64,000 nucleotides of DNA, taken from assembly GCA_965219495.1 (NCBI GenBank), contig OZ244777.1:744001-808000 (forward strand), given 5' to 3'. The DNA is from CAZPXZ01 sp965219495 (GTDB lineage: Bacteria > Pseudomonadota > Alphaproteobacteria > Rhodobacterales > CAZPXZ01). Made by a program: the position numbers and the translations under genes. Positions 29,364-39,576 of this stretch are shown here, piece after piece. The notes beneath the pieces are model-generated. The model worked only from the letters and a program-made list of their open reading frames with translations. It was not told where the DNA came from and did not search any database. The first letter of the stretch is position 1. Every line of letters starts with the position of its first letter.

Positions 29364-30869
29364 CTAGCTTGTTCGCAACAGTGCTACAAGCGCGAGCAAC
29401 CCGATCCGGCCCAGCACCATCAGCGCGCAGCAGACGAGCTGGGCCTCCATCGGAACTCTCGCCCAGGCTCGAATGTCCTGACTCGCCATTGTGTAAAGCG
29501 GCCCGGCATTGGACAACGAAGAAATTGCAGCGGTCATGCTCTCCTCAAACCCCATTCCAAAGAACGATATCGCAAGCATTCCGGTAGAAATCGAGAAAAC
29601 AAATAGCATTGCAGTGATCCAGGCAAGCCGCACATCCGCCTGGCGGTGTGCCTGTCGATCTCGGCCGCGAACCCGTCTGGGCTGACCAATTTTCCCGATC
29701 TCCGCGAAACAATGCCCGAGCAAGAGCGCCACGCATCGAAGGCGGATTCCGCCCGCTGTCGAAGCAACTCCACCACCAATCGCGGCCAGTCCGAACAAGA
29801 GAACGCTTTGGATTTCCATCCCACTCCATTGAGAGCCCGCACCCTCATACCCGGTCGCAAATCCGGTAGTCGTCAGCAACGAAACCACAAGAAACACTTC
29901 CGTCCACATGGTCCGCATTGCTTCCCAAATCATGAAGAGTCTGCCAACTTCATGAGCGTTCGCCGCGTGCTGGACAAATAGTGCGGACGCAGACGCTGCG
30001 ACAACGAAGACGAACAGCCTGAGTTCGATATCCTTTCCAATTCTCACCCAGTGCCAACGCCAGATTCGCTCGTAGAATCCGATACTCATGGCGCCCAAGA
30101 ACATTCCAACCATGGCGATCGCTTCCAGGGACCATGACCCGAACGACCCAATTCCTTCGTCTCGAGTGGTGAACCCACCCGTCGAAATCGTGGTCATCGC
30201 GAAATTTGCAGCCTCGAAGGAATGCATTCCCCCCGAGGCATAACCGACAAATACGAGACCCGTAAACAAGGTGTAAAACGGGGCGATACGAAGCATCACC
30301 CGAAACAGTTGTTGATTTCCTCTGGGCCGAATGCCGCCTTGGATTCCCCTGCTCTGCGCGGTCGCCCAAACCGACGGTTCCGAAATCCCCTCCAGTCCGT
30401 AGGTGCCAAGCCTGCGGGGCGCCAGGACCACCAGAATACCAACCAAGGTTGCGAGCCCGCCAAGCCATTGTGACAAGCTTCTCCAGAGCAGGAGCGATCG
30501 CGGTCGAGCATCCAATCCCTCAATCAGGGTTCCCCCAGTGGTTGAAAACCCGGAAACCATTTCAAAATATGCGCCAACAAGTCCAATCTCCGGCACCAAC
30601 GAGAGCACCGGCGGCGCCGCAAGCAAGGGCGCCACGATCCAGAAGAACAAGAGAACCAAGAGGTCGGCGCGAGGATACTGATCCTGGCGGATACCTCGCA
30701 GCGCGAGCGCCGCAACAATTCCGAGACCGAGCAGCACGCTTCCCCAAGTGCCGAACTCCCGTGCTGCAACCCCCTCACCGGCAAGAGCCCCGTAGATGGC
30801 GACCGACAGCATCGCGACACCGAGCGCCAAGACGATGGCGGCTACGGCGGGTATCGCTCGATTGGGCAA
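29364..30869 (-). CDS. trkH: Potassium uptake membrane protein TrkH
   Basis: The 501-residue inner-membrane protein belongs to the TrkH/KtrB family. It has four pore-loop repeats with filter-like segments FSTTGGTLI, MTTISTGGFT, LLTTTGFATGY and ISSLSNAGPLY. It starts at a TTG with GGCAG upstream, and no in-frame ATG precedes. It is 27 bases after trkA, so the genes form a K+ uptake pair in which TrkA gates the channel. In many Alphaproteobacteria hfq follows trkH directly, but here mobile elements intervene. Confidence 0.92.
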   Translation of the reverse strand: MPNRAIPAVAAIVLALGVAMLSVAIYGALAGEGVAAREFGTWGSVLLGLGIVAALALRGIRQDQYPRADLLVLLFFWIVAPLLAAPPVLSLVPEIGLVGAYFEMVSGFSTTGGTLIEGLDARPRSLLLWRSLSQWLGGLATLVGILVVLAPRRLGTYGLEGISEPSVWATAQSRGIQGGIRPRGNQQLFRVMLRIAPFYTLFTGLVFVGYASGGMHSFEAANFAMTTISTGGFTTRDEGIGSFGSWSLEAIAMVGMFLGAMSIGFYERIWRWHWVRIGKDIELRLFVFVVAASASALFVQHAANAHEVGRLFMIWEAMRTMWTEVFLVVSLLTTTGFATGYEGAGSQWSGMEIQSVLLFGLAAIGGGVASTAGGIRLRCVALLLGHCFAEIGKIGQPRRVRGRDRQAHRQADVRLAWITAMLFVFSISTGMLAISFFGMGFEESMTAAISSLSNAGPLYTMASQDIRAWARVPMEAQLVCCALMVLGRIGLLALVALLRTS

Positions 30870-30896
30870 GGCAACTGCCTCAAGACACGAATGGTT

Positions 30897-32276
30897 CTAG
30901 AAAAAGCCGAGTCCGACCCGGAATAAACCTTCTACGAAACGCATGTCCCGACTATCCGCCAAAAGCACGACTCGATCTTTGTTTTCCAAAATGAGATCAG
31001 CGCCAAGACTCTTCAGCGAGCCATCGCTGCCGAGAACCGCACCAACACGGCTGTTTTCCGGAAGTTTGGCGTCTCGAAGACGTTTGCCGGCCATTTCAGA
31101 TGTGGCGAGAACCTCCGCCTCGAGGACATCTCCTTGCATCCCCTGAACCGTGTGTATCGCCTTGATTGAACTATGCCGGATGTGTTTTAGTATCGAAGAA
31201 ACTGTTGCATTCTCGGGATTTATCGTGGTGTCTATGTCAAGACGGTCTGCGATGGCACTCATATCCTCACTCGTCACAAGCGCAAGAGCGCGCTTCGCTC
31301 CAGCCGCCTTGGCCAATGCGCCCGCGAGCAAGTTCACGCGCTGATCATTTGTAACCGCAACGACTGCATCCGCATCCGCAACCTTGCCTTCCTTCAGTAC
31401 TTCCGGGTCCAGCGCGTCACCCTGAATGATGTCGATTTCTCGCCATTCCTGTGCAACCGACTCGGCGCGGTCGATATCCTGTTCAATCAGGCGGACTTTC
31501 GCTTTCCTTCGGTCCTGTGCGGCCAGCATCGCCACGGTAGCGCCAATATTTCCTCCCCCGATTACCAACAGTCGCTTTACGCCCTCCATCTCATGCCCAA
31601 AGAGTTCCAGCGTCCTGCCTACTTCTTTTACGGGCGCTACGAACTGAACCTTGTCGCCCACCTGCAAGTCGTCCGCGCCGCTCATCACCAAGAGCCGTTC
31701 GCCTCGCTGCACAGCCAGTACGATGGTTCGAAGCCCCTCAAACAACTCCGTAAGCTGCTTCAACGGAGTTTCTACCACGGGGCATTCCTCGCCAAGTTTC
31801 AGCCTGACAAATCGCACCGACTCACTCAGGAACGGAACCACCTCCGCGACCGCGGGCATTTCCAACCAGTGAGCGATCGAGACGGCGACGTCTCGTTCAG
31901 GATATATGAGCTGATCCACCGGAACCCGTTTGCTGTTAAACATCGAACTCCATCTCTTGTCGAGATAACCACGAGAGCGAATTCGCGCGATCTTTTGTGG
32001 AGTCCCGAACACCGAGTGCGCGACCTGGCAGGTCATCATATTCACCTCGTCATATCGGGTCGCTGCAATGATCATGTCCGTATCATTGGCGCCAGCGCGC
32101 TCGAGAACCGCCGGATGCGAAGCAAAACCAACGACTCCGGTTACATCAAATGAATCGACGGCAGCGTGCAACCGCGAGGAATCGGTATCGATAACAGTTA
32201 CCGTGTTGCCCTCGGCCGCCAATCGCCGAGATACCTGATGCCCCACTCGGCCCGCTCCGCACACGATCGCCTTCAT
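30897..32276 (-). CDS. trkA: Trk system NAD-binding regulator TrkA
   Basis: The 459-residue protein has two RCK/NAD-binding halves. The first begins KAIVCGAGRVGHQVSRRLA with the GxGxxG motif. The second has LLVIGGGNIGATVAMLAAQ, and each is followed by a C-terminal TrkA_C domain. It binds NAD(H) or ATP and controls TrkH. Its start overlaps the ntrX stop (ATGA), matching the conserved ntrX-trkA coupling. Confidence 0.96.
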   Translation of the reverse strand: MKAIVCGAGRVGHQVSRRLAAEGNTVTVIDTDSSRLHAAVDSFDVTGVVGFASHPAVLERAGANDTDMIIAATRYDEVNMMTCQVAHSVFGTPQKIARIRSRGYLDKRWSSMFNSKRVPVDQLIYPERDVAVSIAHWLEMPAVAEVVPFLSESVRFVRLKLGEECPVVETPLKQLTELFEGLRTIVLAVQRGERLLVMSGADDLQVGDKVQFVAPVKEVGRTLELFGHEMEGVKRLLVIGGGNIGATVAMLAAQDRRKAKVRLIEQDIDRAESVAQEWREIDIIQGDALDPEVLKEGKVADADAVVAVTNDQRVNLLAGALAKAAGAKRALALVTSEDMSAIADRLDIDTTINPENATVSSILKHIRHSSIKAIHTVQGMQGDVLEAEVLATSEMAGKRLRDAKLPENSRVGAVLGSDGSLKSLGADLILENKDRVVLLADSRDMRFVEGLFRVGLGFF

Positions 32277-33709
32277 GGTACGTTTCCCTTTGCGGAACCT
32301 GCGTATCCCGGCCGTTGCAAACGCCTCTCGGCGCCCCCCATTTTGTAGGAACCACGAAGTTCCGAAAGGATGCCGAGTGACTTCAGCTTGCGGTGCAGCG
32401 CCGAACGCTCCATGCCGACAATTTCCGCCATTCGCGCCACGTTTCCATTCGTTCTTGCCACCTGCGCCAGCAAGTATTGACGTTCGAAGAGGCTTCGAGC
32501 TTCGCGGATTGACAGGTCAACGAATTCGTCGCCGGCAATCTCGGGCACTTGCTCCTTGATACCGCAAATTTCCGAAGGCAACTCCCGAAATCCAACCGGA
32601 GCCGCCTGCATCGCATCGTCTACGATCATCAACCTTTCGATAATGTTCTTGAGTTCCCGCAAATTACCGGGCCAGTTATGAGACTGCAGCGCGTTCATGG
32701 CTCCGGGTGAGATTTTCCGCGGCAAGCGACCTAGTTCCGCCCCAAGTACTTCCATGAAATGCTGTGCGAGAAGTGGAATATCGCCTCGGCGCTCCGACAA
32801 TGCGGGCAATTCTACCTCGATCACCGCGAGACGATGAAAGAGATCGTCGCGAAACTTCCCTTCCCGGATCATCGCCCGGAGATCGTGTGCAGTCGCGGCG
32901 AGTACACGCACGTCAGCACGTTGTCCGCCAAAACTCCTTGAGCGTGTCTGATCCACCAGCACACGCAGGAGCGCAACTTGCACCTCCCTAGTCAAATCCG
33001 CTGCCTCATCGATGAAAAGCGTTCCGCCGTCTGCCTTTTCCAATATATCGGATAAGGACTGGAGAATTCTGTAGTCTCCAGCAGACAGGAATGCGTCTCC
33101 AACGCTGAGCACTCCACCAGACACCTGGGCAAATGGTCCCGCTGCTCGCGGCGAGCACACATGCAGGAATCGTGCGGCCTCCTCTTTTCCGGATCCCAAT
33201 GGCCCCTGAAACAACACTCTAGAATTCCCCTTCGCGACCGATTCCAAGGTGTTGCGAAGCTTGGTCAGCGCGATCGAATTGCCCACAAGGTGCACTGATC
33301 GTCGATCCCGCTCGCGATATGCAGCGTTCTCGCGACGCAGGCGCGACACTTCCAGAGCATTCTTAACAACCTCTGTTAATGCGCTAGTGTTTATGGGCTT
33401 TTCTACGAATGTGAAGGCACCCTTCTGTATGGCTTGCACGGCGCTTTCGATATTTCCGTGCGCACTAATCATGATCACTGGAGTGAAGGGCAAGTCCTTG
33501 CGAACGGCCGTGAGAATATCCATTCCCCCCTGGCTGCTGTCCCGAAGCCAAAGATCGAGTAACAAGAGGTCGGGTTCGCGTGCTTCGATTGCCCGGAAAG
33601 CACCGTCGGCGTCTGTCGCCGTGCGTACGAAATAACCGCAGTCCTGGAGAATGTCCTGCATGACCTCCAGGTTTTCCGGACGATCATCGACAATCAAAAT
33701 GTTGTCCAT
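32273..33709 (-). CDS. ntrX: NtrX-type response regulator (sigma54 AAA+ family)
   Basis: The 478-residue protein has a receiver domain (phosphoacceptor Asp in LLLLDLWLRD, near residue 53), an AAA+ domain with Walker A FQGPLGSGKEEAARFL and Walker B GTLFIDEAADL, and a C-terminal Fis-like helix-turn-helix (ARMAEIVGMERSALHRKLKSL). The segment where activators carry the GAFTGA sigma54-contact loop is replaced by VSGGVLSVGDAFLSAG, with no GAFTGA. It probably regulates without contacting sigma54 in the usual way. It follows ntrY by 12 bases and precedes trkA. Confidence 0.92.
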   Translation of the reverse strand: MDNILIVDDRPENLEVMQDILQDCGYFVRTATDADGAFRAIEAREPDLLLLDLWLRDSSQGGMDILTAVRKDLPFTPVIMISAHGNIESAVQAIQKGAFTFVEKPINTSALTEVVKNALEVSRLRRENAAYRERDRRSVHLVGNSIALTKLRNTLESVAKGNSRVLFQGPLGSGKEEAARFLHVCSPRAAGPFAQVSGGVLSVGDAFLSAGDYRILQSLSDILEKADGGTLFIDEAADLTREVQVALLRVLVDQTRSRSFGGQRADVRVLAATAHDLRAMIREGKFRDDLFHRLAVIEVELPALSERRGDIPLLAQHFMEVLGAELGRLPRKISPGAMNALQSHNWPGNLRELKNIIERLMIVDDAMQAAPVGFRELPSEICGIKEQVPEIAGDEFVDLSIREARSLFERQYLLAQVARTNGNVARMAEIVGMERSALHRKLKSLGILSELRGSYKMGGAERRLQRPGYAGSAKGNVP

Positions 33710-33721
33710 CCGCCCATTCCC

Positions 33722-35980
33722 CTACGTCGTACCAACCTCTTTCCGTGGGCCGCTCGTTCCGCCACCAAGAGGCAAGAGCAATCGAACCATGGCCCCGGCC
33801 CGCCCTTCCGGAGGGTCGAGCAAGAGAATTTCCCCGCCATGCGCTTCAACAGATCGACTGACCATCGCCAATCCGAGGCCTGACCCCTCGGCGCGAGTAG
33901 AGCGATAGGGCTCCAACAACGCGTGCCGGCCTACCTTCGGAAATCCACCTCCATTATCTTCGACATCCACACGTGCCAGTCCAGCGGACTCGGACAAGTA
34001 GACCACCACGCGGCCCGGTTGCGACACTTGCCCGGCTTCAGATTCCTTTTCGTTCCGTTCTTCGATCGAATGTACCGCGTTCTTGAGGATGTTCGTAAGG
34101 GCTTGCGAGACCAAGGCCCTATCGCAACTGACCACAAGATTGTCCGGCCCCTCCACGTGATATTCGATTCCCTCGTTCGCCGTGGATTCCAACAGCGCAG
34201 CGTCATCGAGAATTGCGCGAAGGTTCTCCTTTCGCAACTGCGGAGAGGGTATATTGGCGAGACCCGAAAATTCGTCTACGAGCCGACTGATATCTTGCAC
34301 CTGTCGAACGATCACGTTGGTGTAACGTTCAAGAAGTTGCCGGGTTTCCTCTTCTTCGGCTGGTATGCGGCTTCGGAGCCGTTCTGCGGCCAACTGAATC
34401 GGTGTGAGGGGATTCTTGATTTCGTGTGCGATCCGCCGCGCAATATCTCCCCAAGCGGCTCGTCTCTGGGCGCTGACAAGTTCGGTCAGGTCCTCCATGG
34501 TCACGACATAGCCGCGAATTCCTTCGTCGCGACGCCCCGGCGCAATTCGCACGACGATTTCTCGCAGCCCAGTCCCCGAAACCAACTTGACACTCTCCCG
34601 CGTCACCTGGGCGGGACGTTCTTGGGCTCGCAAGAGAACGGGAGAGATTTCGGGAAAGATCGACTCGATTTGTGCGCCCCACATGTTTGAAGCAGGTCGC
34701 CCGAGAATTCTTGCGGCCGCCCGATTCACTACCTCAACCCGGCGGTTCGCGTCCAAACCAATTACACCCGCCGGCACTCCCCCGAGAACACCCTCCGTGA
34801 ACTGTCGCCGGATCTCTTCTTTTTCCCGGGCGCGCAGGAGTTCATCGCGTTGGCCGCCAACCCTTTCCGCCATCCGATTGAATGTTCGACTCAACTCGGC
34901 GATTTCGTCTGCGGAGGAGGGTTCCGGCACTCTCGCTTCCAAATCTCCCCCGCCTATCCGCTGCGCTGCTTCCGCCAGCCGCCCGATTGGATTCGACATT
35001 CGCTCCGCAAACCAGAATCCAAGCCACACGGCGCTCAACGTAATGAACGCGGCAAATGCAACGTAAAACAATCCAAAAGTGAAAAAGATGTTTTGGCTTT
35101 CACTTTGCAGGCTGCGATAGAGCGAAACGGTTTCCCTCGTGAGGTCCACATGGCGGAGCGTGGTCGCGTTCGCGAGTCGCGTGACGTACAAGAAACCGTT
35201 CCAATTCCCTCCCAAGCGGAGCAGTGCGCGAAATTCCCCGTTTTCCTCGTCGGCGATGATCAGTGGAATATCTGCGCTCGAGCGCTTCAGCATGTCGTCA
35301 GGCGGAGGAACATAGTCATAGAGATAACTATTGTATCCGCGAAACATGATCTTGGAATCGGAGTTAACAATGAACGCGTGACTCACGCCACGCGCCCGGC
35401 TCTCCAAGTACAGGATGTCCGCCAGGCTGGTCCCCGGCGACTCCGTTGCCGTGCGCTGAAGCGATGCGGCCAAGTCAGCAGTAGCACGCCCGAGTTCATC
35501 CGTGTGCTCGTCAATGTAGGATTCCGCGACCTTTTGCGAGTTGTCGATGACAGAAATTACTCGCGTGCTGAACCAATTCTCAAGCCCGAAATTTATGGTT
35601 ACCGTCGCAAAAATTGCGACCGCAATCGCAGGGGCAACCGCGATGAGGGTGAATGCGCCCGCGAACCGGGCATGCAGCGCCGACCCGGCAAATCGTGCAC
35701 GCCGTGCGGCGGCCAAACGTGCTGCACGCACCGCAACAAGTCCAACGAGCAACAGGAAGTAGCATGCATCCAGTAGCAAGCACACGGTAACCCAGGTCGA
35801 ACTGATCACTCCCAGGTTCATTCGATTGAGGACAATGACCGTCGCCAACGCGAGCATCGGTCCGGTCACAGCAAGCACAACCGCAAGTCGTGTATCAATC
35901 CTCCCCGGTCGCCCCGCCTCTGCAAGGGAAGCACTCTTCTCTGGCCCAGAAGTGCCAACTTCCGTCCTGATATTCATCAT
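33722..35980 (-). CDS. ntrY: NtrY-type sensor histidine kinase
   Basis: The 752-residue protein has several N-terminal transmembrane helices (about residues 30-110 and 285-310), a periplasmic sensor region, a HAMP segment (NPIGRLAEAAQRI), a PAS domain and a histidine kinase core. The phosphoacceptor His is near residue 507 in RRIAHEIKNPLTPIQ. The N box resembles LTNILKNAVHSIEE, and G1 resembles VEDNGGGFP. It phosphorylates NtrX and senses nitrogen or redox state in related bacteria. It is the first gene of ntrYX-trkAH. Confidence 0.95.
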   Translation of the reverse strand: MMNIRTEVGTSGPEKSASLAEAGRPGRIDTRLAVVLAVTGPMLALATVIVLNRMNLGVISSTWVTVCLLLDACYFLLLVGLVAVRAARLAAARRARFAGSALHARFAGAFTLIAVAPAIAVAIFATVTINFGLENWFSTRVISVIDNSQKVAESYIDEHTDELGRATADLAASLQRTATESPGTSLADILYLESRARGVSHAFIVNSDSKIMFRGYNSYLYDYVPPPDDMLKRSSADIPLIIADEENGEFRALLRLGGNWNGFLYVTRLANATTLRHVDLTRETVSLYRSLQSESQNIFFTFGLFYVAFAAFITLSAVWLGFWFAERMSNPIGRLAEAAQRIGGGDLEARVPEPSSADEIAELSRTFNRMAERVGGQRDELLRAREKEEIRRQFTEGVLGGVPAGVIGLDANRRVEVVNRAAARILGRPASNMWGAQIESIFPEISPVLLRAQERPAQVTRESVKLVSGTGLREIVVRIAPGRRDEGIRGYVVTMEDLTELVSAQRRAAWGDIARRIAHEIKNPLTPIQLAAERLRSRIPAEEEETRQLLERYTNVIVRQVQDISRLVDEFSGLANIPSPQLRKENLRAILDDAALLESTANEGIEYHVEGPDNLVVSCDRALVSQALTNILKNAVHSIEERNEKESEAGQVSQPGRVVVYLSESAGLARVDVEDNGGGFPKVGRHALLEPYRSTRAEGSGLGLAMVSRSVEAHGGEILLLDPPEGRAGAMVRLLLPLGGGTSGPRKEVGTT

Positions 35981-36526
35981 TGGCTTCTAAAGGGGGATAC
36001 TTGTAACGGGGAGTCTCTCGAGCTGGTTCCAACAGCTTCCAGAACACGAGCAGACAGGTTGCGCCTACGTTTGCTACATGTCAACGATAGATCTGACGCC
36101 GATCGCCGATTCACGGCCGTCTCGTCACGGACATGATAGAATCTGTGGACGCAGGAGAGCTTGGCCGCGGCTAGAATTGCAGCATCGAGCGGGTTCCCGT
36201 GCTGCCCGACTGCCGCTCACTTCAATGTCCGCGCGATCACCCCAAGATCACGAACAATTTTCGGCCGATCCGGAACCGCGCGATCAGCAACGCAAATTGG
36301 GCAATGGGGCTCGCCGGTCAATTTGCCGGACGACAGCAAAATACCCGGCGCTTGCGTTCAGACTCTCCCGTAGCTCACCATCCGAAACCGTTTGGAAGCG
36401 GTTCACGGTTCTTGTGCGGCGCAACTGTGCAGCGGACACGCAATTCCCGCTTGGCCGGAATTCGGAATCCTGCTGCTGCTCCGCCTTGCCGAGCACAACT
36501 CCGGTCAGGTGCTTCGCTGGCACCGG
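35981..36526. other. Intergenic region between ntrY and the binding-protein gene
   Basis: About 550 bases upstream of ntrY show no convincing gene on either strand. In many relatives ntrB-ntrC lie directly upstream of ntrY, but these are absent here. Promoters for ntrYX-trkAH are expected in this stretch, though none could be fixed by eye. Confidence 0.4.
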
Positions 36527-37633
36527 TCAGCGTGCCGTTCCAGACAAGCCACGACCTCCGCTCACCCACCATTCCTCCAGCTTTGCCGCCATTGCGGCAA
36601 GGTTCGAGGCCCACCAATCCGCATTCGTCTGCAATGCGTTGCCCATGTTCTCTGCGGCAGTCGGCAGCATTGCCAAGGTGGAACTTTCTACAAACGCAGC
36701 CGATGATGCGCGAGCTGGCCCGTAAGATATGTACTTGGTCTGTTCGGCCAGTTGACGGGAACTGGTGGAAAAGCGAATGAATTGCATTGCCTTTTCCAGA
36801 TTGTACGTCCCCTTCGGGATGCCCCAGGAATCGATGTCCCACAGCTGGCCATCCCAGAGAATGGCGAGATCCCTACCTTCTTCGACAATCGGACGGTACA
36901 GGCGGCCATTCCAGACCGAGGTCATGACCACCTCGCCGGATTCCAGGAGATTCACCGGTTCTTCGCCGGTCGACCACCACACGATGCTGGACTTGATTCC
37001 GTCGAGGACTTTAAAGGCCCGCTCCTGTCCGGCTTCGGTATCCAAAGTGGCGTAGACTTCCTCCGGCGCCACTCCATCCGACAACAGCGCCCATTCCAAG
37101 ACCACGCGCGGGTCGCGCCTGAGGCCTCGTTTACCGGGAAATTCCCTTACATCGAAGAAGTCCGCCAATTGCGACGGGTTTTTTCCCAAGCTCGCGTCGT
37201 AACCGACCACGGTGGACCAAATCATTTGCCCCACTCCGCATTCGGTTAGCGCTCCGGCAGTAAAATCCTCAGGCGCGGCAGTGCCGTCCGCTCCGGCGGG
37301 CAGAGCGGAGTGATCGATTTTCTCGAGCAGTCCTTCGCGACAGCCTTGGATCAGATCGGACTGTTCGAAATCCACCACATCCCAAACCACATTCTCTGTT
37401 CCGACCTGATCGCGAATTTCCGCGAGCCCGCCGCCATACGTCTCCATAACGACCCACTCCCCGCTTTCCGCACGGAATGGCTTGACAAATGCGAGCATCT
37501 GACTTCGGGTGTAGCTACCACCCCAAGAAACGATGGTCAGATCCTTCTGCGGTCCGTCCTGGGCCGCTGCGGCGCCGGCATGCAACATCGCCACCGCCAA
37601 TACCACGCAACCTGTGCGAAAAATCAAACTCAT
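36527..37633 (-). CDS. Polyamine-type (family 1) ABC substrate-binding protein
   Basis: The 368-residue product has a signal peptide ending at AAAQD near residue 25 and the mature family segment LTIVSWGGSYTRSQM. Its fold matches PotD/PotF-type periplasmic binding proteins that bring in spermidine or putrescine. No ATPase or permease genes are adjacent, so the transporter is incomplete here. Its immediate neighbour is a BCCT carrier gene 56 bases upstream on the same strand. Substrate is not certain. Confidence 0.85.
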   Translation of the reverse strand: MSLIFRTGCVVLAVAMLHAGAAAAQDGPQKDLTIVSWGGSYTRSQMLAFVKPFRAESGEWVVMETYGGGLAEIRDQVGTENVVWDVVDFEQSDLIQGCREGLLEKIDHSALPAGADGTAAPEDFTAGALTECGVGQMIWSTVVGYDASLGKNPSQLADFFDVREFPGKRGLRRDPRVVLEWALLSDGVAPEEVYATLDTEAGQERAFKVLDGIKSSIVWWSTGEEPVNLLESGEVVMTSVWNGRLYRPIVEEGRDLAILWDGQLWDIDSWGIPKGTYNLEKAMQFIRFSTSSRQLAEQTKYISYGPARASSAAFVESSTLAMLPTAAENMGNALQTNADWWASNLAAMAAKLEEWWVSGGRGLSGTAR

Positions 37634-37689
37634 TAAATTGCCCCCCTCCTGTTCGTTGCCGTCGGATCATGCAAATCAGGCTCCTGCTC

Positions 37690-39357
37690 CTACGCATGCA
37701 ATTCACCACTGAGGCTCGTGCCATCCGGCGCCTTGGACGCGGAAGACATTGGCGTCGCGCTCGAGTCTTCGTTCAGCGACTTTACGATGCCGTAGGTCAT
37801 GAAGAGCATGATCACGCTAACCGGCAACGCCGCCGCAATCGAGGCGGTTTGCAGAGCTTTCAACCCACCAGCCATCAGCAACACCGCCGCCACGAACCCT
37901 TCACCGAGTCCCCACACAATCCGAAAACGCCGTGGCGGGTCGTCATCGCCCATGCTCAACATCGTCGTGATTACCAGTGTTCCAGAGTCTGATGAGGTGA
38001 TGAACCAAGTGGCCAGCAAGAAAGTAGCGAGCGCTGCCATCACCCAATTCAACCATGACACGTCTGTAAGCCGCTCAATCGTTCCGTAGAGCGCCGCAGG
38101 GAGGTTCCAGTCTCGGACCAACTGCGCGATACCCGCTGTTCCGGCGCCGCCTTCCGCGTTCAGTTCCAGGAATATCGCATTGCCGCCAAATATGCAGAGC
38201 CAGAAAAAGGCGATCGTGGTCGGAACAAACATCACTCCCAGCATGAATTCGCGGATGGTCCGGCCCCGGCTGATGCGGGCGATGAACATGCCCACGAACG
38301 GCGCCCACGAGATCCACCAGCCCCAGTAGAAGATGGTCCAGCCGCCTTGCCAAGCGGAAGCGCCGGCATCGTTGAAGGTCTGGAAACCCATCGGGATTAC
38401 GTTCCAGAGATAGTCGCCCACCGAGGTGACGAAGAAGCCCATCAGCCACTTGAACGGGCCGCCAAACAGGAAATATGCAAGCAGCACCACGCTTAACCAG
38501 ATGTTCCACTCCGAGATGATACGGATTCCATTCCCGACGCCGGACACGGCGGAAATTGTAGCGACGATGGAAATGACAACGATCAGGATCACCTGAGTAG
38601 TAATGCCCGGATCGATGTCAAACAGGTAATTGAGTCCCGTCGCCATCTGGCTCACGCCCAAGCCCAGAGACGTTGCGACGCCGAAAACCGTTCCGAAAAC
38701 CGCCAGCAGATCGACGGCGTGACCGATCGGCCCATAAATTCTCTCGCCGATAACCGGATACAGTGCTGAACGCAGGGTCAGCGGCAGTTTCTTCCGAAAT
38801 CCAAAATAGGCAAGGCAGAGACCGATCATCACGTACACTGCCCAGCCGTGAAATCCCCAATGAAAATACGTTACGCGCATGGCAAGCACGGCGCGCTGTT
38901 CATTCATCGCCCCGACCTGCTCCAAGTCGGCGAAAGGATTGTTCGGGTACCCCCATGGCTGCGTATTGTCGAAGTAGAACATCGGCTCCGCGATGCCAAA
39001 AAAGAGCAATCCAATTCCGACACCTGCCGAAAACAACATGGCGAACCAGGAGAAATTGCTGAATTCCGGCCGGCTGTCGTCGTCACCAAGCTTGACCCGC
39101 CCGTGGCGGCTGAACATCAGATAGAAACAGACAAACAGCATGATGATCAGGGCGCTGATGTAGTACCAATTGAGCGCCGACTCGATCCAGCCTCGCACCG
39201 CGGAATAAATGCTGTTGGCGAAATCGACGTACAGCGCGGTGAAGACGACGAAAGCCGCCACCATGCCTTTCGACGCAATGCCCATAGCCGGATGAAGTCC
39301 TTTCCAGAGGCCTTCCGTTGCAACGTGTCCTGATGTTCTGTCAGCCATTGCGTTCAT
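37690..39357 (-). CDS. BCCT-family betaine/carnitine/choline transporter
   Basis: The protein (about 555 residues from ATG 39357) has 12 predicted helices. The BCCT signatures GIGLLFFGIAEPMFYF, the WAVYVMIGLCLAYFGFRKKLP segment and the tryptophan-rich FYWGWWISWAPFVGMF stretch are clear. BCCT carriers move betaine, choline, carnitine or DMSP, usually with sodium or protons. The C-terminal tail is short. The start MNAMADRT was chosen over an upstream ATG with a basic extension. Because dddP is also encoded in this window, DMSP is a plausible substrate, but this is inference. Confidence 0.93.
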   Translation of the reverse strand: MNAMADRTSGHVATEGLWKGLHPAMGIASKGMVAAFVVFTALYVDFANSIYSAVRGWIESALNWYYISALIIMLFVCFYLMFSRHGRVKLGDDDSRPEFSNFSWFAMLFSAGVGIGLLFFGIAEPMFYFDNTQPWGYPNNPFADLEQVGAMNEQRAVLAMRVTYFHWGFHGWAVYVMIGLCLAYFGFRKKLPLTLRSALYPVIGERIYGPIGHAVDLLAVFGTVFGVATSLGLGVSQMATGLNYLFDIDPGITTQVILIVVISIVATISAVSGVGNGIRIISEWNIWLSVVLLAYFLFGGPFKWLMGFFVTSVGDYLWNVIPMGFQTFNDAGASAWQGGWTIFYWGWWISWAPFVGMFIARISRGRTIREFMLGVMFVPTTIAFFWLCIFGGNAIFLELNAEGGAGTAGIAQLVRDWNLPAALYGTIERLTDVSWLNWVMAALATFLLATWFITSSDSGTLVITTMLSMGDDDPPRRFRIVWGLGEGFVAAVLLMAGGLKALQTASIAAALPVSVIMLFMTYGIVKSLNEDSSATPMSSASKAPDGTSLSGELHA

Positions 39358-39576
39358 CCTCCCGAACTCGTGGCGTTCCACCTTGCGCCAATTCCGCCGC
39401 CAAGCGATGAACATGACGCGGAACCGGGCAAAGTGGAACTGTAGCAGCCAATTAGGCCAATTTCAAAAATATCTCTTGCAACGGGAGTACATCAGAAAAG
39501 TTGGGGTTGCGATACTTGCCTGTCAGGCTGCGATGTCTGGCGTATTCTATATACGCCAGTTTTGAAAGGGTGTGCC

